From: Macrostomum hystrix
Lineage: Eukaryota; Platyhelminthes; Macrostomidae
Reading direction: 5' to 3'
Assembly: GCA_950097015.1 (NCBI GenBank)
Contig: CATNEN010000029.1
Span: 7,851,501-7,915,500, forward strand
DNA length: 64,000 bases
The notes under the pieces are model-generated. The model ran no database searches, had not been told where the DNA came from, and saw only the letters and a program-made list of their open reading frames with translations. Below are positions 9,484-21,756 of the stretch, one piece after another (the first letter of the stretch is position 1; the number at the start of each line of letters is the position of its first letter). Both the position numbers and the translations under genes were made by a program.

Positions 9484-10545
9484 CTAAACCTGCGACAATG
9501 GGTCCATCTCCATGAGGAAGCTGAGGTGCCTGTTCGTCTCTGCCCAGATCAAGCCGGCTTCCTCGGCCTCGGAATCTACGAGGTCAGCAGCAGTTGGGCG
9601 CAGCTTCTCGGTGAGATAGGCCGAGAAGTCCGACCACGAGATTACACCGTCGCAATCGGCGTCCATACGCTGGAACAGGCGCTCGGACACCTCAGCCGCC
9701 GTGACATTGGGCTGTACGGCCGGCCGGCAGGCCATGCCGCACAGACTGTAAACGCCGGTCACCACTGTCAGTAGATCGCGCCTGCTAATCTCACCGTCTT
9801 TGTCCGCGTCGTACAGAGCGAACAGCCAGTGCAGCTTGTCTTGCAGGGTGCCCCGGCTTAGACGGCTCATCACTGCCACCAGCTGTTCGAAGCAGAGCCG
9901 GTCCGACAGAGGAGGCCGCGGGCGCAGCGGCGGCTGCTGCTTGGCATCCCCAAGTGGCGCGGGTGGAAGGGTAAGGAAGCTGTCGAACAGCAGGCCGGCG
10001 TAGAGCGACGCCTCACCGAGCGGGAAGAAGTAGCCGCAGATTTCCTGGAAACTCTCGCGCTGCATAAGACCGTTCGGGCACTCCTGCTTGAACTTGGCAT
10101 AGAGCCTGCGCAATAGATGGACACTGAGCCCCGAGCTGGCAGCCAGCTCGCGCAGAGGCCTTGGCCGAGTCCTGGGCACCATCCAGGGCAGAAGTGACAT
10201 TAACTGCTCAGCATCAGCGTCTCCGACTGTGGCGCCGTTACCGCCTCCAATCCCACGACTGCGGACGCTAGCGCCACCGCCTCCGCCACGCGAAGCTCGC
10301 ATGCGTCGGCGGAGCAGTTTCCTGGAAAGCCAGCGCACGAGACCGCAGCGTTCAAGAAGAGAGCGGCGAGATTTTTCCCGGACATCAGCGTCCACATCAA
10401 CTGCGTCGACATCAACGGCTTCGATTGTCTCGCCTTCTTCGGCGTCGTACGCGAGGACTGCTTCCTCAGAGTCACTGCCTCCTCCGCTGTCACCCCCGCC
10501 GCTGCCCACGCCGCCATCTCCGTCGCTGTTGACGCAGTCGGTCAC
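9484..10545 (-). CDS. KChIP / neuronal-calcium-sensor-like EF-hand protein (5' end uncertain)
   Basis: One open exon to a stop at 9484. The middle matches Kv-channel-interacting proteins: SGLSVHLLRRLYAKFKQECP, then a PLGEASLYAGLLFDSF EF-1/EF-2 entry, FEQLVAVMSRLSRGTLQDKL, and an LFALYDADKDGEIS EF-3. EF-3 and EF-4 loops are complete (about residues 246-257 and 295-306 counted from 10545), but both have Asp, not Glu, at loop position 12. The second EF-hand loop is replaced by a Pro-rich insert (PPLRPRPP). An N-terminal extension of about 115 residues is acidic and Gly/Ser-rich, then basic. The frame at 10545 begins with GTG and hits a stop about 20 bases upstream, so the true start is either a spliced 5' exon or the internal Met at about residue 115. 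In relatives the protein senses calcium and modulates A-type potassium channels. Confidence 0.8.
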   Translation of the reverse strand: MTDCVNSDGDGGVGSGGGDSGGGSDSEEAVLAYDAEEGETIEAVDVDAVDVDADVREKSRRSLLERCGLVRWLSRKLLRRRMRASRGGGGGASVRSRGIGGGNGATVGDADAEQLMSLLPWMVPRTRPRPLRELAASSGLSVHLLRRLYAKFKQECPNGLMQRESFQEICGYFFPLGEASLYAGLLFDSFLTLPPAPLGDAKQQPPLRPRPPLSDRLCFEQLVAVMSRLSRGTLQDKLHWLFALYDADKDGEISRRDLLTVVTGVYSLCGMACRPAVQPNVTAAEVSERLFQRMDADCDGVISWSDFSAYLTEKLRPTAADLVDSEAEEAGLIWAETNRHLSFLMEMDPLSQV

Positions 10546-11114
10546 TGGCTGTGTTGTAAGCTCGGCTCATTTTCGATTCCGAATCGCGCATTTCTGGCTG
10601 CAGACCCGGACTGGGGAGAAGCTGAAATGTTGATTGAGGCAGTGCAGGAAGGGTGAGTGCTCCAGTACTTGGTCTATTTTTCTAGGGAGAGTGAATCGGA
10701 AGCAGCTTTTTAGTATCGCAAAACTGGAAGGTAGACAACGACTAATCTGTTGCTATGGAAATGGGAAAAAATTTCACGCCGGTAACCGAACGCAGTTGAC
10801 TCACAATCTAGAGCAATTAAACTCGTCTCAGCGCGTAGGAGAGGCTCAGCGGCTGACAAGGCAGTTATCCCACACTCCGATTGTGCATTCTGCTAACTCA
10901 GATTTAGTACTTTTAGCCCCCTCTGAGGATCGCACCAGCGCAGTTTTTTTAATGCGATCCAAGAGTGACACGGCCAGTCGGGATGAAGACAGATCCAAAC
11001 TGCTGTAAAAGCCAGAAATCATATCGAACAATAACTAGCACTCTGAAGTCCCTCTGTCTGTCCTTTTCAGTTGCAGCTCGTTCAACCCATAGTATTCACT
11101 GTACACAGAAAATT
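10546..11114. other. 5' flank of the KChIP-like gene, no further gene seen
   Basis: Presumably holds the promoter or a 5' exon of the minus-strand EF-hand gene. A weak acceptor (ttacaacacag) lies just upstream of 10545 on that strand. No other supported feature. Confidence 0.4.
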
Positions 11115-12172
11115 TGTCCAAACAGAAGCTTCCTAGCCTCACCTGGAATCTACCAGACTGTGTCCAAACAGAAGCTTCCTAGCCTCACCTGGAATCTACC
11201 AGACTGTGTCCAAACAGAAGCTTCCTAACCTCACCTGGAATCTATTAGACTGTGTCCAAACAGAAGCTTCCTAGCCTCACCTGGAATCTACCAGACTGTG
11301 TCCAAACAGAAGCTTCCTAACCTCACCTGGAATCTATTAGACTGTGTCCAAACAGAAGCTTCCTAGCCTCACCTGGAATCTACCAGACTGTGTCCAAACA
11401 GAAGCTTCCTAGCCTCACCTGGAATCTACCAGACTGTGTCCAAACAGAAGCTTCCTAACCTCACCTGGAATCTATTAGACTGTGTCCAAACAGAAGCTTC
11501 CTAGCCTCACCTGGAATCTACCAGACTGTGTCCAAACAGAAGCTTCCTAACCTCACCTGGAATCTATTAGACTGTGTCCAAACAGAAGCTTCCTAGCCTC
11601 ACCTGGAATCTACCAGACTGTGTCCAAACAGAAGCTTCCTAGCCTCACCTGGAATCTACCAGACTGTGTCCAAACAGAAGCTTCCTAACCTCACCTGGAA
11701 TCTATTAGACTGTGTCCAAACAGAAGCTTCCTAGCCTCACCTGGAATCTACCAGACTGTGTCCAAACAGAAGCTTCCTAACCTCACCTGGAATCTATTAG
11801 ACTGTGTCCAAACAGAAGCTTCCTAGCCTCACCTGGAATCTACCAGACTGTGTCCAAACAGAAGCTTCCTAGCCTCACCTGGAATCTACCAGACTGTGTC
11901 CAAACAGAAGCTTCCTAACCTCACCTGGAATCTATTAGACTGTGTCCAAACAGAAGCTTCCTAGCCTCACCTGGAATCTACCAGACTGTGTCCAAACAGA
12001 AGCTTCCTAACCTCACCTGGAATCTATTAGACTGTGTCCAAACAGAAGCTTCCTAGCCTCACCTGGAATCTACCAGACTGTGTCCAAACAGAAGCTTCCT
12101 AGCCTCACCTGGAATCTACCAGACTGTGTCTAAACAGAAGCTTCTTAACTTCACCTGGAATATACCAGACAG
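11115..12172. repeat. 46-bp satellite with five-unit higher-order repeat
   Basis: Twenty-three units of 46 bp start at 11115. Two types alternate: A (CCTAGCCTC...CTACCAG) and B (CCTAACCTC...CTATTAG). Their order is AABAB repeated four times, then AA and one degenerate unit. The real period is therefore 230 bp, and equivalent units in successive 230-bp blocks are essentially identical. Confidence 0.95.
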
Positions 12173-13552
12173 GTAGACAGGTAGTGAGGTAGACTCGTAG
12201 ACAGACAGCTTACGTCACAGCTACAATAAGCTACGCTCTTAAACAGAAGAGCATCTTCGCAGTTTTTATAAACTCTCAAAGGGCTTTAAAATATCAATAA
12301 ACTTTTTTCGAGAGCAGCTCGTAGTCGCAGCTTATTATGAAGTTTGTTCCCTGAGCTTCATCGTGCCCCTCAGTCTCCATCCTCATATTTCTCGCAGATC
12401 AATTCGGTCCAATCAATAGGTCCACAACTAAAAAGTCCCTTGGCCACTAAAGCCTGCATTAAATTTCCAAGCCACGAAGAGGACTGCGCTCGCATTGACC
12501 GAGTTGAGAAGCGTCAGAGCTCAGAACACGAGTGACTGACAGACGGAGACCCTGTCTCCTATCCACTTTCTAATTTAACCTCGCTACTGCAGTTCACCTG
12601 GCTGCACTGTCGTATCATACTGGCTGTACAGACCAGTTGTTGGCCCAGGTACCCTAAAAGGCTTCTATTTGCACAGTGTGGGTGCAAACATTTTCCCAAT
12701 GGAAAAAAAATCATTGTAAAGTGGCTTCCGTGGCTCTGATTTCACACTCTGATTTCTACCATACGAAAAGTGCAATCGATTCGCAAACAAACAGTCAGAG
12801 AAAAGCACAGCGGCCCTCTCTGTTCTCCTGCTAACAGTGCGGACACGCAAAGGTTGCAAACAGGGCATTGTCTTACCGCGTTTCGCTATGACAGCAGCTG
12901 CACTACCGGTTTGGAGAGGCCGATAGAGAGTTGATTGATTGAGACAGGCTGGCTGTTTGAGATTCTCCCGCAGCTAGATGATCGGGGCCTCGGCTCCCAG
13001 TCTATAGGCGGGAAAGTGGGATGGGCGAGTGACGCTGGGGAAGCGAAGGGTGTGAGACGATGTGATCCAATGGCTGTATGGCTACCGAGCCAGCCGGCAA
13101 ACAATAAGCCTTCTCTTGCTCTCTCCCCTTCTTTCTTTCCTGCCCGTGTCTTTGCTGCTGCTGCTGCTAGAAGAGCAGGTAAAGAGGGTAGGAGAGAAGA
13201 CCGCCTCCCTGCCAGCCTCCAGCCTTGGCTGGGGTTCCCTCAGCCTAACAATGCACCGCATTCCCTGCTCCAGTGTCGGCATGCGCCAGCAGCTGTTGAG
13301 TACAATAAAAATGGGAGCTCAATCTCCATATTCTGCGGATTTTCAGCGATCCCAAAGCCATCCCGTGGGAATTGCAACAAATGGCTTTGATGTCTGTGAA
13401 GCCGACCGTAACAATGACGGATCTGGGAGAAGTTAAGTGGTTGCACTAGAGTTTTATATAGCTTCTGTTAGACAATTGGCATTGAAATATGCCAACAGCC
13501 TCACCCAAAGCTTCTCTAAAAAGAGAAAAAAAACTGCAGCTGCTTTCTCAGG
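12173..13552. other. Gene-free spacer
   Basis: No exon or homology supported. A moderately GC-rich stretch at about 12930-13270 is open on both strands but low in similarity to anything, and includes a short CTG run near 13155. Confidence 0.45.
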
Positions 13553-13823
13553 TAGAATCGTAGCAAGGATCCCAACTGGAATCGTAGCAAGGATCCTAAC
13601 TGGAATCGTAGCAAGGATCCTAACTGGAATCGTAGCAAGGATCCTAACTGGAATCGTAGCAAGGATCCCAACTGGAATCGTAGCAAGGATTTCAACTGGA
13701 ATCGTAGCAAGGATTCTATCCGGAATCGTAGCAAGGATCCCAACTGGAATCGTAGCAAGGATCCCAACTGGAATCGTAGCAAGGATCCTTACTGGAATCG
13801 TAGCAAGGATCCTAACTGGAATC
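13553..13823. repeat. 24-bp minisatellite
   Basis: About eleven units of GGAATCGTAGCAAGGATCC plus five variable bases (mostly TAACT or CAACT). Because 24 is a multiple of three, it is open in several frames; this is not taken as coding. Confidence 0.95.
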
Positions 13824-14266
13824 AAGTCGGTTTCTTTCCGCGATTTCATCGAGATTTCGTGCTGTGATTCTAGCTGCAGAAACCGGAAAAGGATTACAAT
13901 GTGTAATTTTCTGTCTGTAAAAGCATTTACTATTTTATATTTCCTACTAACGCAATCACTTTTTTCTCGCATTGGATGTAAAAGCAATAACTAGAGAACG
14001 CTTCAAGGCCCCCGATTCTTCACGACTGCTTGTATCAGGAGCAGCCGTCCAACTATTTGACCTCGGAGCTCATTAAAACTTCCACGCTCGGATGAGCACA
14101 GGGAAGACGTCGGTTGAAACAGTCCCTGCCTCAGGGTTTGAGCAAAATAAGGAGTCAAGATCGAAAAATGCTCCTGAAGTGGAAGCTGGCCTTCCTTTCT
14201 TTTCTGTCTTCTCTTTGTCAGCTTGCGCTCTTCAACTTAATTTCTTCATACCTGCCAAGGCCAAGT
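13824..14266. other. Gene-free spacer
   Basis: No supported feature between the 24-bp array and the first GATA microsatellite. Confidence 0.45.
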
Positions 14267-14355
14267 ATAGATAGATAGATAGATAGATAGATAGAGAGAT
14301 AGATAGATAGATAGATAGATAGATAAATAGATAGATTATTATTATTATTATTATT
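14267..14355. repeat. GATA and ATT microsatellites
   Basis: An interrupted (GATA)n tract runs to about 14335, directly followed by about seven ATT/TTA units to 14355. The next 250 bases are strongly T- then A-rich. Confidence 0.95.
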
Positions 14356-14627
14356 GAGGTGCGCACGCCGATTTTTGAGGTTTTTTGTTTTTTTTATTTG
14401 TTTTTTTTGTTTTTCGATTTTTTTTGTTTATTTTATGTTTGAGGTTAAACAAATCGATTTTTTGAAGAGAAGGCGATAGGAAAACAGTAGCATGCGTAAT
14501 TTTTGGTTAATAAAATATAAAAAAAAACAAATTTTCGAAATAAACAAAGGCATTAAAACAAAAAATGAAATATTGAAATTTAAAGAGAAAATTAAAACTG
14601 ACCGAAAGGAGAATAGCTATTGTGTCT

Positions 14628-14792
<165 letters not shown>

Positions 14793-15076
14793 AACAAATG
14801 TCATGAAGACAATTTATTCATTTTTTACTACTACCAAGCAAGCCAGCAGGAACTGACTTGAAATAAATGTCAAGTCAAACGCGCGTCAGTTACAAATTTT
14901 GCAATGAAACTATAGCGTGAGAAAAAGAAATTGTTTTACTGGACAAAATACAAATAACCCCTTAAGTTATTGAGCAAGAAAAAATATATTTCGTCTCAAC
15001 AAAAACATTAAACTTCAGCATGCAACGATGTTCACTTTTTAAAGCCTTTTAATTTATTTCTCAATCTAGGGTTTTA

Positions 15077-15434
15077 TCTCACATGATCACTCACTGTCTC
15101 ACATAATCACTCACTGTCTCACATGATCACTCACTGTCTCACATAATCACTCACTGTCTCACATAATCACTCACTGTCTCCCAGAATCACTCACTGTCTC
15201 CCAGAATCACTCACTGTCTCCCAGAATCACTCACTGTCTCCCAGAATCACTCACTGTCTCCCAGAATCACTCACTGTCTCCCAGAATCACTCACTGTCTC
15301 ACATAATCACTCACTGTCTCACAGAATCACTCACTGTCTCCCAGAATCACCCACTGTCTCCCAGAATCACTCACTGTCTCACAGAGTCACTCGCTGTCTC
15401 CCAGAATCACTCACTGTCTCACAGAATCACTCAC
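15077..15434. repeat. 20-bp minisatellite
   Basis: About eighteen units of TCTCACAnnATCACTCACTG. Variant units (ACATAA, CCAGAA, ACAGAA) occur in runs, with the CCAGAA type forming a central homogeneous block. Confidence 0.95.
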
Positions 15435-15520
15435 TTTAGTCTTGACAGCCGTTAAAAGAACAATACAAATGGGAAGCCACTGAAACGCAGCGAGTCACTC
15501 CGCCAGTCTCTCCTGCTTTT

Positions 15521-18500
15521 CTAGACGTCGCTAACTGTGAAGTCGGCAACTTTAAGTCGCCGCACGCCACTCGTCACTGGTGGCCGACTAGAAAGCGACG
15601 AAGACGAAGCCGTTAAAGTTAACGAGCAGTTTATAGCTGACAAGGAAGGTGAGAAGGGCACTCCATTTGCCACAATGAGATCTGGCCGCGGGCTGCAGGT
15701 GTCATACAGGTTGCCATCAATGCCACTAAAGAAGGGCAGCATAGTCTGGTAGGGGTTCTGCTTCTTCTGCCGGGCCGGCTGCTGCTGCTGATGCTGCTGC
15801 TGATTTTGGCGAGTCTTGGTGTGCTTTGAAGAGCGGGCTGAAACATATTAAATTTAGTTATCAATCCGTTACTGCACAGCTGAAATCTACATTAGTCTAC
15901 ACGATAGTTTTTCCCCTCGGGAGAGACTGTGGGAGTAATTTCAAAAACCCCTGCTTACAATACGTTAGCTCCCAAAGTCCACCCATATGGATCAAAGTTT
16001 TTCGCTATTTGCGATGAATGAACTTTTAAAGACGTCAGACATCAACATCGTCGAGATATTCAGCCATCCTTGTCGAACACCCTGGCGACAAGGACAACTA
16101 ACATTGCTCTGCAGAAACCTCGATGTTGAAACCGTATTGCTTTGAATAACATAAGGCTCGTAATAATTAACAATATAAATATAGTATAAAAATGGAAGCC
16201 GACAGGGGTTAAATGGTGACATTTTTAGCAGAAAAATTCTGCCTATTTTGCTGGTTTTCGCCACCTGACACCCCGACGAGAATCGTTGAATATCTCGATA
16301 TATTTAAGAAGATAAAGAAGTATTAGAAAGTATTTCTACTGTTAATCGCTATACTCTACTGGCAGTAGCGACTCACGCAACGAGTGCAGACTCATTTCTC
16401 TGGCACGATAGCGCGACGATCGTTCTTCGCCATTTTCCGCTTCCAGCGATGCACTCAGCTGTGTAAGGCTCCTTGCCGCTGCCTACAAGCACACGAAACG
16501 ATGGGTTTTCGCAGCCAAAACACCTTTGCCATCAGTCATTATTGCACTATGGCTCACCCTTTTGACTGCATCATCGTCTAGACTCTGGGAATGCAGGTAC
16601 GGCTGTTGGTGCTGCGGTAGAGACGGCGGCGGGTGAGTTAGAAGCGGGTTCAGCGCGCTGATTCTGAGACACCCGAGACGGCCGGACTGCCGGTCTCTGC
16701 TGGAGCGGCCTGTTTTGAGTGCGCACAATGAGAAGCAAGTGTCAAATGGTCTTAAAAATGCCGGCTGAGCAGTATGTGCACAGTTGCATTGCTATTGAGC
16801 AGAATATTCGGCAAATAGTGCGCCGAGTTTCTACGTGGCAGCTGCAGATTTAAGCCCGCAGGGAATGCCGCAAATGAGGCTATATGAGAAGGAGGATGGC
16901 CGATGAATGAAGCCAGAAGCCTGGACGAGTTGAGGGAGCTGTTGAACTGCTCTAAAGGGCTTTGCGACTCTCATTTTAGAGGGCTCGGGTGAAAATATGG
17001 GAGAAATGGGCCGGGGCAGAGCTGGTGCCGGATTAATTATGGGAACACAGAAGCGGCCGGCTAATCCGGGACTGGAATAGCGGGCTACAGCAGTGCTAGA
17101 CACGAGCGCTGGGACTGCACTGCCGGAATAGAGGCAGATTGGGGAAGAATTAAAAGGAGGAAGGAGAAAAGAAAAATGAGAAAAAATAGGAACTGACAAG
17201 AGAAAAAGGGTGGATGGAGTAGGAGAATTCTGGGGTGCTTGAACGGGCGTTAACAGTGTCAAAACAATAAGTACCTAATATTATCATTTTCACGCTACTT
17301 GTGACGTATATAGGACAAAATTTACCGCAACGTTGCAGTTTGAGGGCAATCAGCAGAATAAGCGATAGCACAAATGACATGGTCAAGAGGGCGGCCACTG
17401 CCACGGCGATTATCGACATGCGGGTGCCACTGGGGTCGCCGCCGCCTTCTCTACCGCTCTCATTCAGCTGGGGGGTCTGCGACGGCAGCTTCGACGGCGC
17501 TCCGAGAAGCTCGGTGCTGCCCGATCCGGCCAGCTCAACTATGAAGCTTTTGCGGGCGGGCGTGCCGGGTAGTGCGGCAGCGTCAGGCTGGGCGGAGGAG
17601 GGCTCGAAGGCCTGGTAATTGACGGAACAGAATCAGAGTACACCAGGCAATGTGCTTATGAGAGTCAGATTAAACCAGGCTCGGAGCTAACCTCGACGAT
17701 CAGTTGATAGACTGCGGCTTGGCAGAGCCCAGGCACCCGCGTCAAGAAGAGGCTGCCGGACTCCGGCTCGATAGAGAAGGTGTGCGGTTCGTCGGTTCTC
17801 GACGGTCCAACCATTCGGTAGCGAACTCGACGATGCTCAGGAATCGAGTCTGCGTCATTTACCGCAACGGCGTCTTGCCTGGTGGGCAGGGCCGCGCCGG
17901 CCAGGGCCCTGCTGCAACCAACGACAATGCGCTCCGGCTTGGGCTGGACAAAATGCGGCCGATTGTCGTTGTAATCGAGAATGACCACCCGGACTTCAAC
18001 ATCGGTGGACTGGCAAGATGGGCGGCCTCGATCTGTGGCTCGAATTCGCAGCCGGTGCTCGCTGACGCCGTTAGGCCCGTCGCGTTCAAGCTGTCGTGCA
18101 ACGAGGATCTCCCCGCTCTCAGTCTGTACGCTGAAGAATGGCGCAGTCGTGGCATCCAACAAGCTGTAGTCAACGGTGCCGTTCTCGCCCAGATCGCCAT
18201 CGACGGCCAGCACACGGCCAACAGTCGCACCCAGTCTGGAGTTCTCAGGTGCTACGAAGGAGTAACCTTCGTAGGCGGTGGCGTCCTGCGTCTGGAAGCG
18301 CGGCGAGCAGTCGTTGGAGTCGAGCACCTGCACGAATAGGCCAGCTTCGATTCGGTAAACCGGTGGTCCGTCAGTAACGTTGCCGGCCTCACCCTCGTAG
18401 TCCAGGATAACGGCGGTCAGGTTGAAGGTGTCGCGCGTCTCCCTGTCGAGCGGACCTTGCAGCTGGAGAGCGAAGGTGCGATGGCCGGGCTGTTTTACGC

Positions 18501-21205
18501 GGAAGCGGTCGGCGCCGTCGCCAATGAGTTGCAGCCGCCGAGTGTGCCGGTCCGAGTCGGCGTCAACTATTGAGAGCTGAATGTGGGGTCGGGATTGCTT
18601 TTCTTTTAGTTGCTACTTTCCCCCTTTCAGCATCACGCACATGTATACACCTTGAACGCTTAACAGTAGAAAGAAGATCACGGAGTATTTCAAATACCCA
18701 CATTGTTTATTTTTTCTGTATATCCCAACATATTTAGCTAGTCACCATTGAAATCCTAGTCCTAATCTTTCCGCTCTATCCGATGAAACAACTTTCAGAA
18801 TGACAAATCATCTGCAGGGTCGAGATATTCAACGATTCTCGTCAAAGTCTATGGTTGCAAACACCACAAAATATAGGCATCCGAGCGTACTTTTTCTGCT
18901 CATGTCTGTTTCCGGCAGAGTTTGCCGTCCACAAAGCACTTAGACGGACGCAAGCACTTTTCTTTTTTTACAGCTCATCTACTTATAAGTTAGCTCTAAT
19001 TAGTAATGATCACTGCCGCCTTATTAAAGCGATTGATTAACAGAAGTTTTTTAGCTTCCTTTCCTCAGACGCCAAACAAATCTGAGGATGGCTGTCATGC
19101 CGTTTTTCGCTTTAGTAAAGAAGCCTCACAAATTCCTGGACTGGTGTGCAATCTTCTGAGCTCTGTTCCAGCCATAAAGTCAATTTCTCGCTCCCCTTGC
19201 CCTCTTGCTTGTTACATTATTTCTAGCTAAGTCCTATTATGAAATTGAAGGATTTGCACAGACAGAAATAGACAGAGAGATGTTGCATGTTGGAAGGAAT
19301 CTGCTTTCGGGATTCTGGATAATTAGCCGGTGCGAAAAGCTGTAAACGCAGACAGCCTTGGGGAATCCGTTCAGTGAGAAACAAGCCTGTTGAGGAAAAA
19401 CACTGAGAAAATTTTGAGAATGAAGGCGGTAGCTAGGGTTTGATTGCGTGCAAAGTTGCAGCTGTGTTTTTGCTACGTTTTCAAAACAATTTTGTACAAT
19501 TGTTTTAATATCCCTGCATGCTGCACTAAAATAAAATGAACGTCACAAGAAAAATCTGAAGTGTCTTGAACTTAAAACGCTCAAAAATACACCTGAAACA
19601 CCACTGTTCCAACTGGCGTCGCTTCATTGACAGTGAAGGACAGCGGCTGAGAATCAAACCGCGGGGCGTTGTCGTTCCGGTCGAGCACGGTGACTAGAAT
19701 GCTGGCCTCGCTGCTCAACTGTGGCTCTCCGGCGTCCACGCAGCGAATATCGACCCGGTGCTGCTCCGCGGACTCCCGGTCTAGTGCCCGAACCAGGTGG
19801 AGCGCGAACTCAGCGTCGGAAGTGTTGCTCACCTGTGCCAGCTCGAACATGCCGGATGGTCGCATCAGCGAGCAGGTCACAACCGCATTCGGCCCGGAGT
19901 CGGGATCGCTGACAAAGAATCTCTGAACCAGATCTGGTATCGGAGCATTCTCTGTGAGCTTCACGGCCTGTCTGAGCACGTTGAACATCGGCGGGTTGTC
20001 GTTGGAGTCGAGAACGTTCACAGTCAGTGTAGCCGTCACCGACTTGACATCGCCATCCAATCCGTTGTCGATGGCGGCAGCCACGAGCCGGTGTTGTCGG
20101 CCTCGCGGCTCCTCGTAGTCGAGGCTATTCTGTGTGCGCAGCCGCAGCTCGCCATGGGCGTTGACAATAAAGAGGCTGTGCTGCCGAACCAGCCGATAGG
20201 TGATCAGGCCGAAGTCCCGATCGGCGTCTGTTGCTGATAGGCGAAGCAACACCTGGTTTGTGCAAAGATGGGGGCCTTTATTAAAAATTTCCAAAACTTT
20301 CCAAATCAGACAGATGTAAATTGTTTCCGGATGATCACCTCCGGTGGGTTTCTCTCCGGTACCGAGACGCTGAACAACTGATCCGGTGACCAAACCGGAG
20401 CATTATCGTTGACGTCCCGCACTATGATGCTGATGGTGAGGCTGGCGGTAAAGTGACCGCCGCCAAACGGATCTGTCGCCGTTAAGCAGTAGCGATAGGC
20501 ATACATCTGCTCAGCGTCCAGTCGTCCCACCAACTTCATGAACGGCTCAGGCATGTCCACCACCTCTAGCTGGAACGGGCCAGTATCAGTGAGGGCCGAA
20601 CCGGAGCAGTTCGTCAGTGAGTACTTTAGACGGCAGGTTGCTCTGCCAGAATCATCGGGGTCACTCGCCAGCGGAAGCGGAAATCTATACTCAAGTGGAG
20701 CGTTCTCATTTATCTTGAACAGTTCAAAGGAGCTCTGAAAACGTGTCGGCTTCGTGTCTTTATCGCGCACCGACACCTCCAGTTGGACGTCCAGATAGTT
20801 GTTTGGCTGGGTCGTGTCCTGCACGCGCATCCTGCCCCTGACGATGCAGACGTCAGAGCTGCTGGCAATGCTTCTACAGTCAATCACTGTCGATGTCGAA
20901 GGACAGGTCAGCTCTCGGTCGATGCCATTGGTTGCCAGAATGTTGCCGAAGCTGTCGACAAAAATTCGGGCGCCTTTAAGGTCGCTGTCCAGCTGGCAGA
21001 CAACGCCCCTGCCAAACTGCCATTCGGGAAAGCGACCGACAGCTTCTGATGCCAGGCGCTCCCGCAGTGAGCCGATCTTGTGAGCGCCGTCCAATATGTC
21101 CTCGAAGCGCAGATGGATGATCGCCGCCGTGCTGACGTTCAAGCAGCAGCACAGCCAGCAGCAGCAGTAGGCGATAAAAAATAGGCCGGACTGACTCGAT
21201 GGCAT
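15521..21205 (-). CDS. Protocadherin-type cadherin, complete, five exons
   Basis: Minus-strand exons: 21205-20339, 20252-19593, 18576-17692, 17611-17326, 15837-15521. Phases 0,0,0,1 join without a frameshift; 1004 aa. ATG at 21205-21203 is followed by a hydrophobic Cys-rich signal peptide. About six extracellular cadherin repeats follow, each ending in a calcium-binding DxNDNxP-type motif: DVNDNAPVW, DSNDNPPMF, DRNDNAPRF, DSNDCSPRF (altered) and DYNDNRPHF, with DADRDFG/DPDSG motifs between. Exon 4 carries one transmembrane helix (about residues 870-894, IIAVAVAALLTMSFVLSLIL). Exon 5 encodes a short cytoplasmic tail of about 105 residues, rich in Gln and Ser, with no recognisable catenin-binding motif. 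It should act in calcium-dependent homophilic adhesion at cell contacts. The first repeat is divergent. The exon 3 acceptor (cacattcag|CTC) was preferred over an upstream purine-rich AG. Confidence 0.88.
15838..17325 (-). other. Protocadherin intron 4
   Basis: Separates the transmembrane exon from the cytoplasmic-tail exon. A MITE-like copy occupies about 15905-16302. The rest shows no supported exon; a further small in-phase exon cannot be excluded. Confidence 0.5.
15905..16302 (+). mobile_element. MITE-like element, family D copy
   Basis: Contains both internal inverted-repeat arms: GTCGAGATATTCAGCCATCC near 16049 and its counterpart GAATCGTTGAATATCTCGA near 16281, which would pair as an imperfect hairpin across about 210 bases. 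The terminal repeats are diverged or missing. Confidence 0.6.
18577..19592 (-). other. Protocadherin intron between exons 2 and 3
   Basis: Apart from the MITE-like fragment at 18660-18856, nothing supported is seen. Confidence 0.5.
18660..18856 (-). mobile_element. MITE-like element, family D partial copy
   Basis: The left side on the plus strand keeps a good terminal repeat (TTAACAGTAGAAAGAAGATC, then GTATTTCAAATACCCA) directly attached to what is the 3' part of the element in copy 1390-1856. This shows that both ends of the family carry the same inverted terminus. Lies in protocadherin intron 2-3. Confidence 0.6.
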
Positions 21206-21756
21206 TGATTATGTTCTCGGTGAAGCGTTCGTTGGCTTACCTAGGTGTCAATAAGCGAAGCCAAATGTTGTTATAGAAATGCGATTTTTACCTAAAATGC
21301 TGGTTTCTACTACTGTTTCTATCCTAATGTCAGATAGTATTTCGAATATCTGAGTTTACTATCTGAGAAAGCCATTCCGAGTAGAAATATCTTCATATCG
21401 TGAATGCCTCATGTATGTCCAGTCATGACTAGCAACTACTTTCACCTTGGAAGTCGTTATCTAATTAGCAATGTTGCAATCCCGGTCTCGCCAGTGGCAT
21501 CCCAGCGAATAGTAACCTGTTATATTTTTTTGCAAATGAAAAAAGATTATAGTGCTAGCGTTTGTGTGAGCTGGAAACGACACTTTCAAGACCGAGATTT
21601 GGGCGGCCTATGAATACGGTAATACGCCTCTATCCAATTAGGCGTAGCTGTTTTATTAGGCGAATCTTTCCGATTCTGCATCAGCCAGTTTCGATTTCGA
21701 AAAGGAGGAGACTCAAACTTGCCAATAAAACATAAATTATAGTTGATAGAAATAGG
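21206..21756. other. 5' flank of the protocadherin gene
   Basis: No exon, TATA box or other element could be assigned. Confidence 0.4.

Noticed and set aside
11115-12172. CRISPR-like arrays
   Set aside because: All arrays in the window are head-to-tail repeats with no unique spacers, in a spliced eukaryotic genome.
12935-13436. Overlapping ORFs of 120-150 codons
   Set aside because: Several frames on both strands are open over the same GC-rich stretch, with no homology and no splice context.
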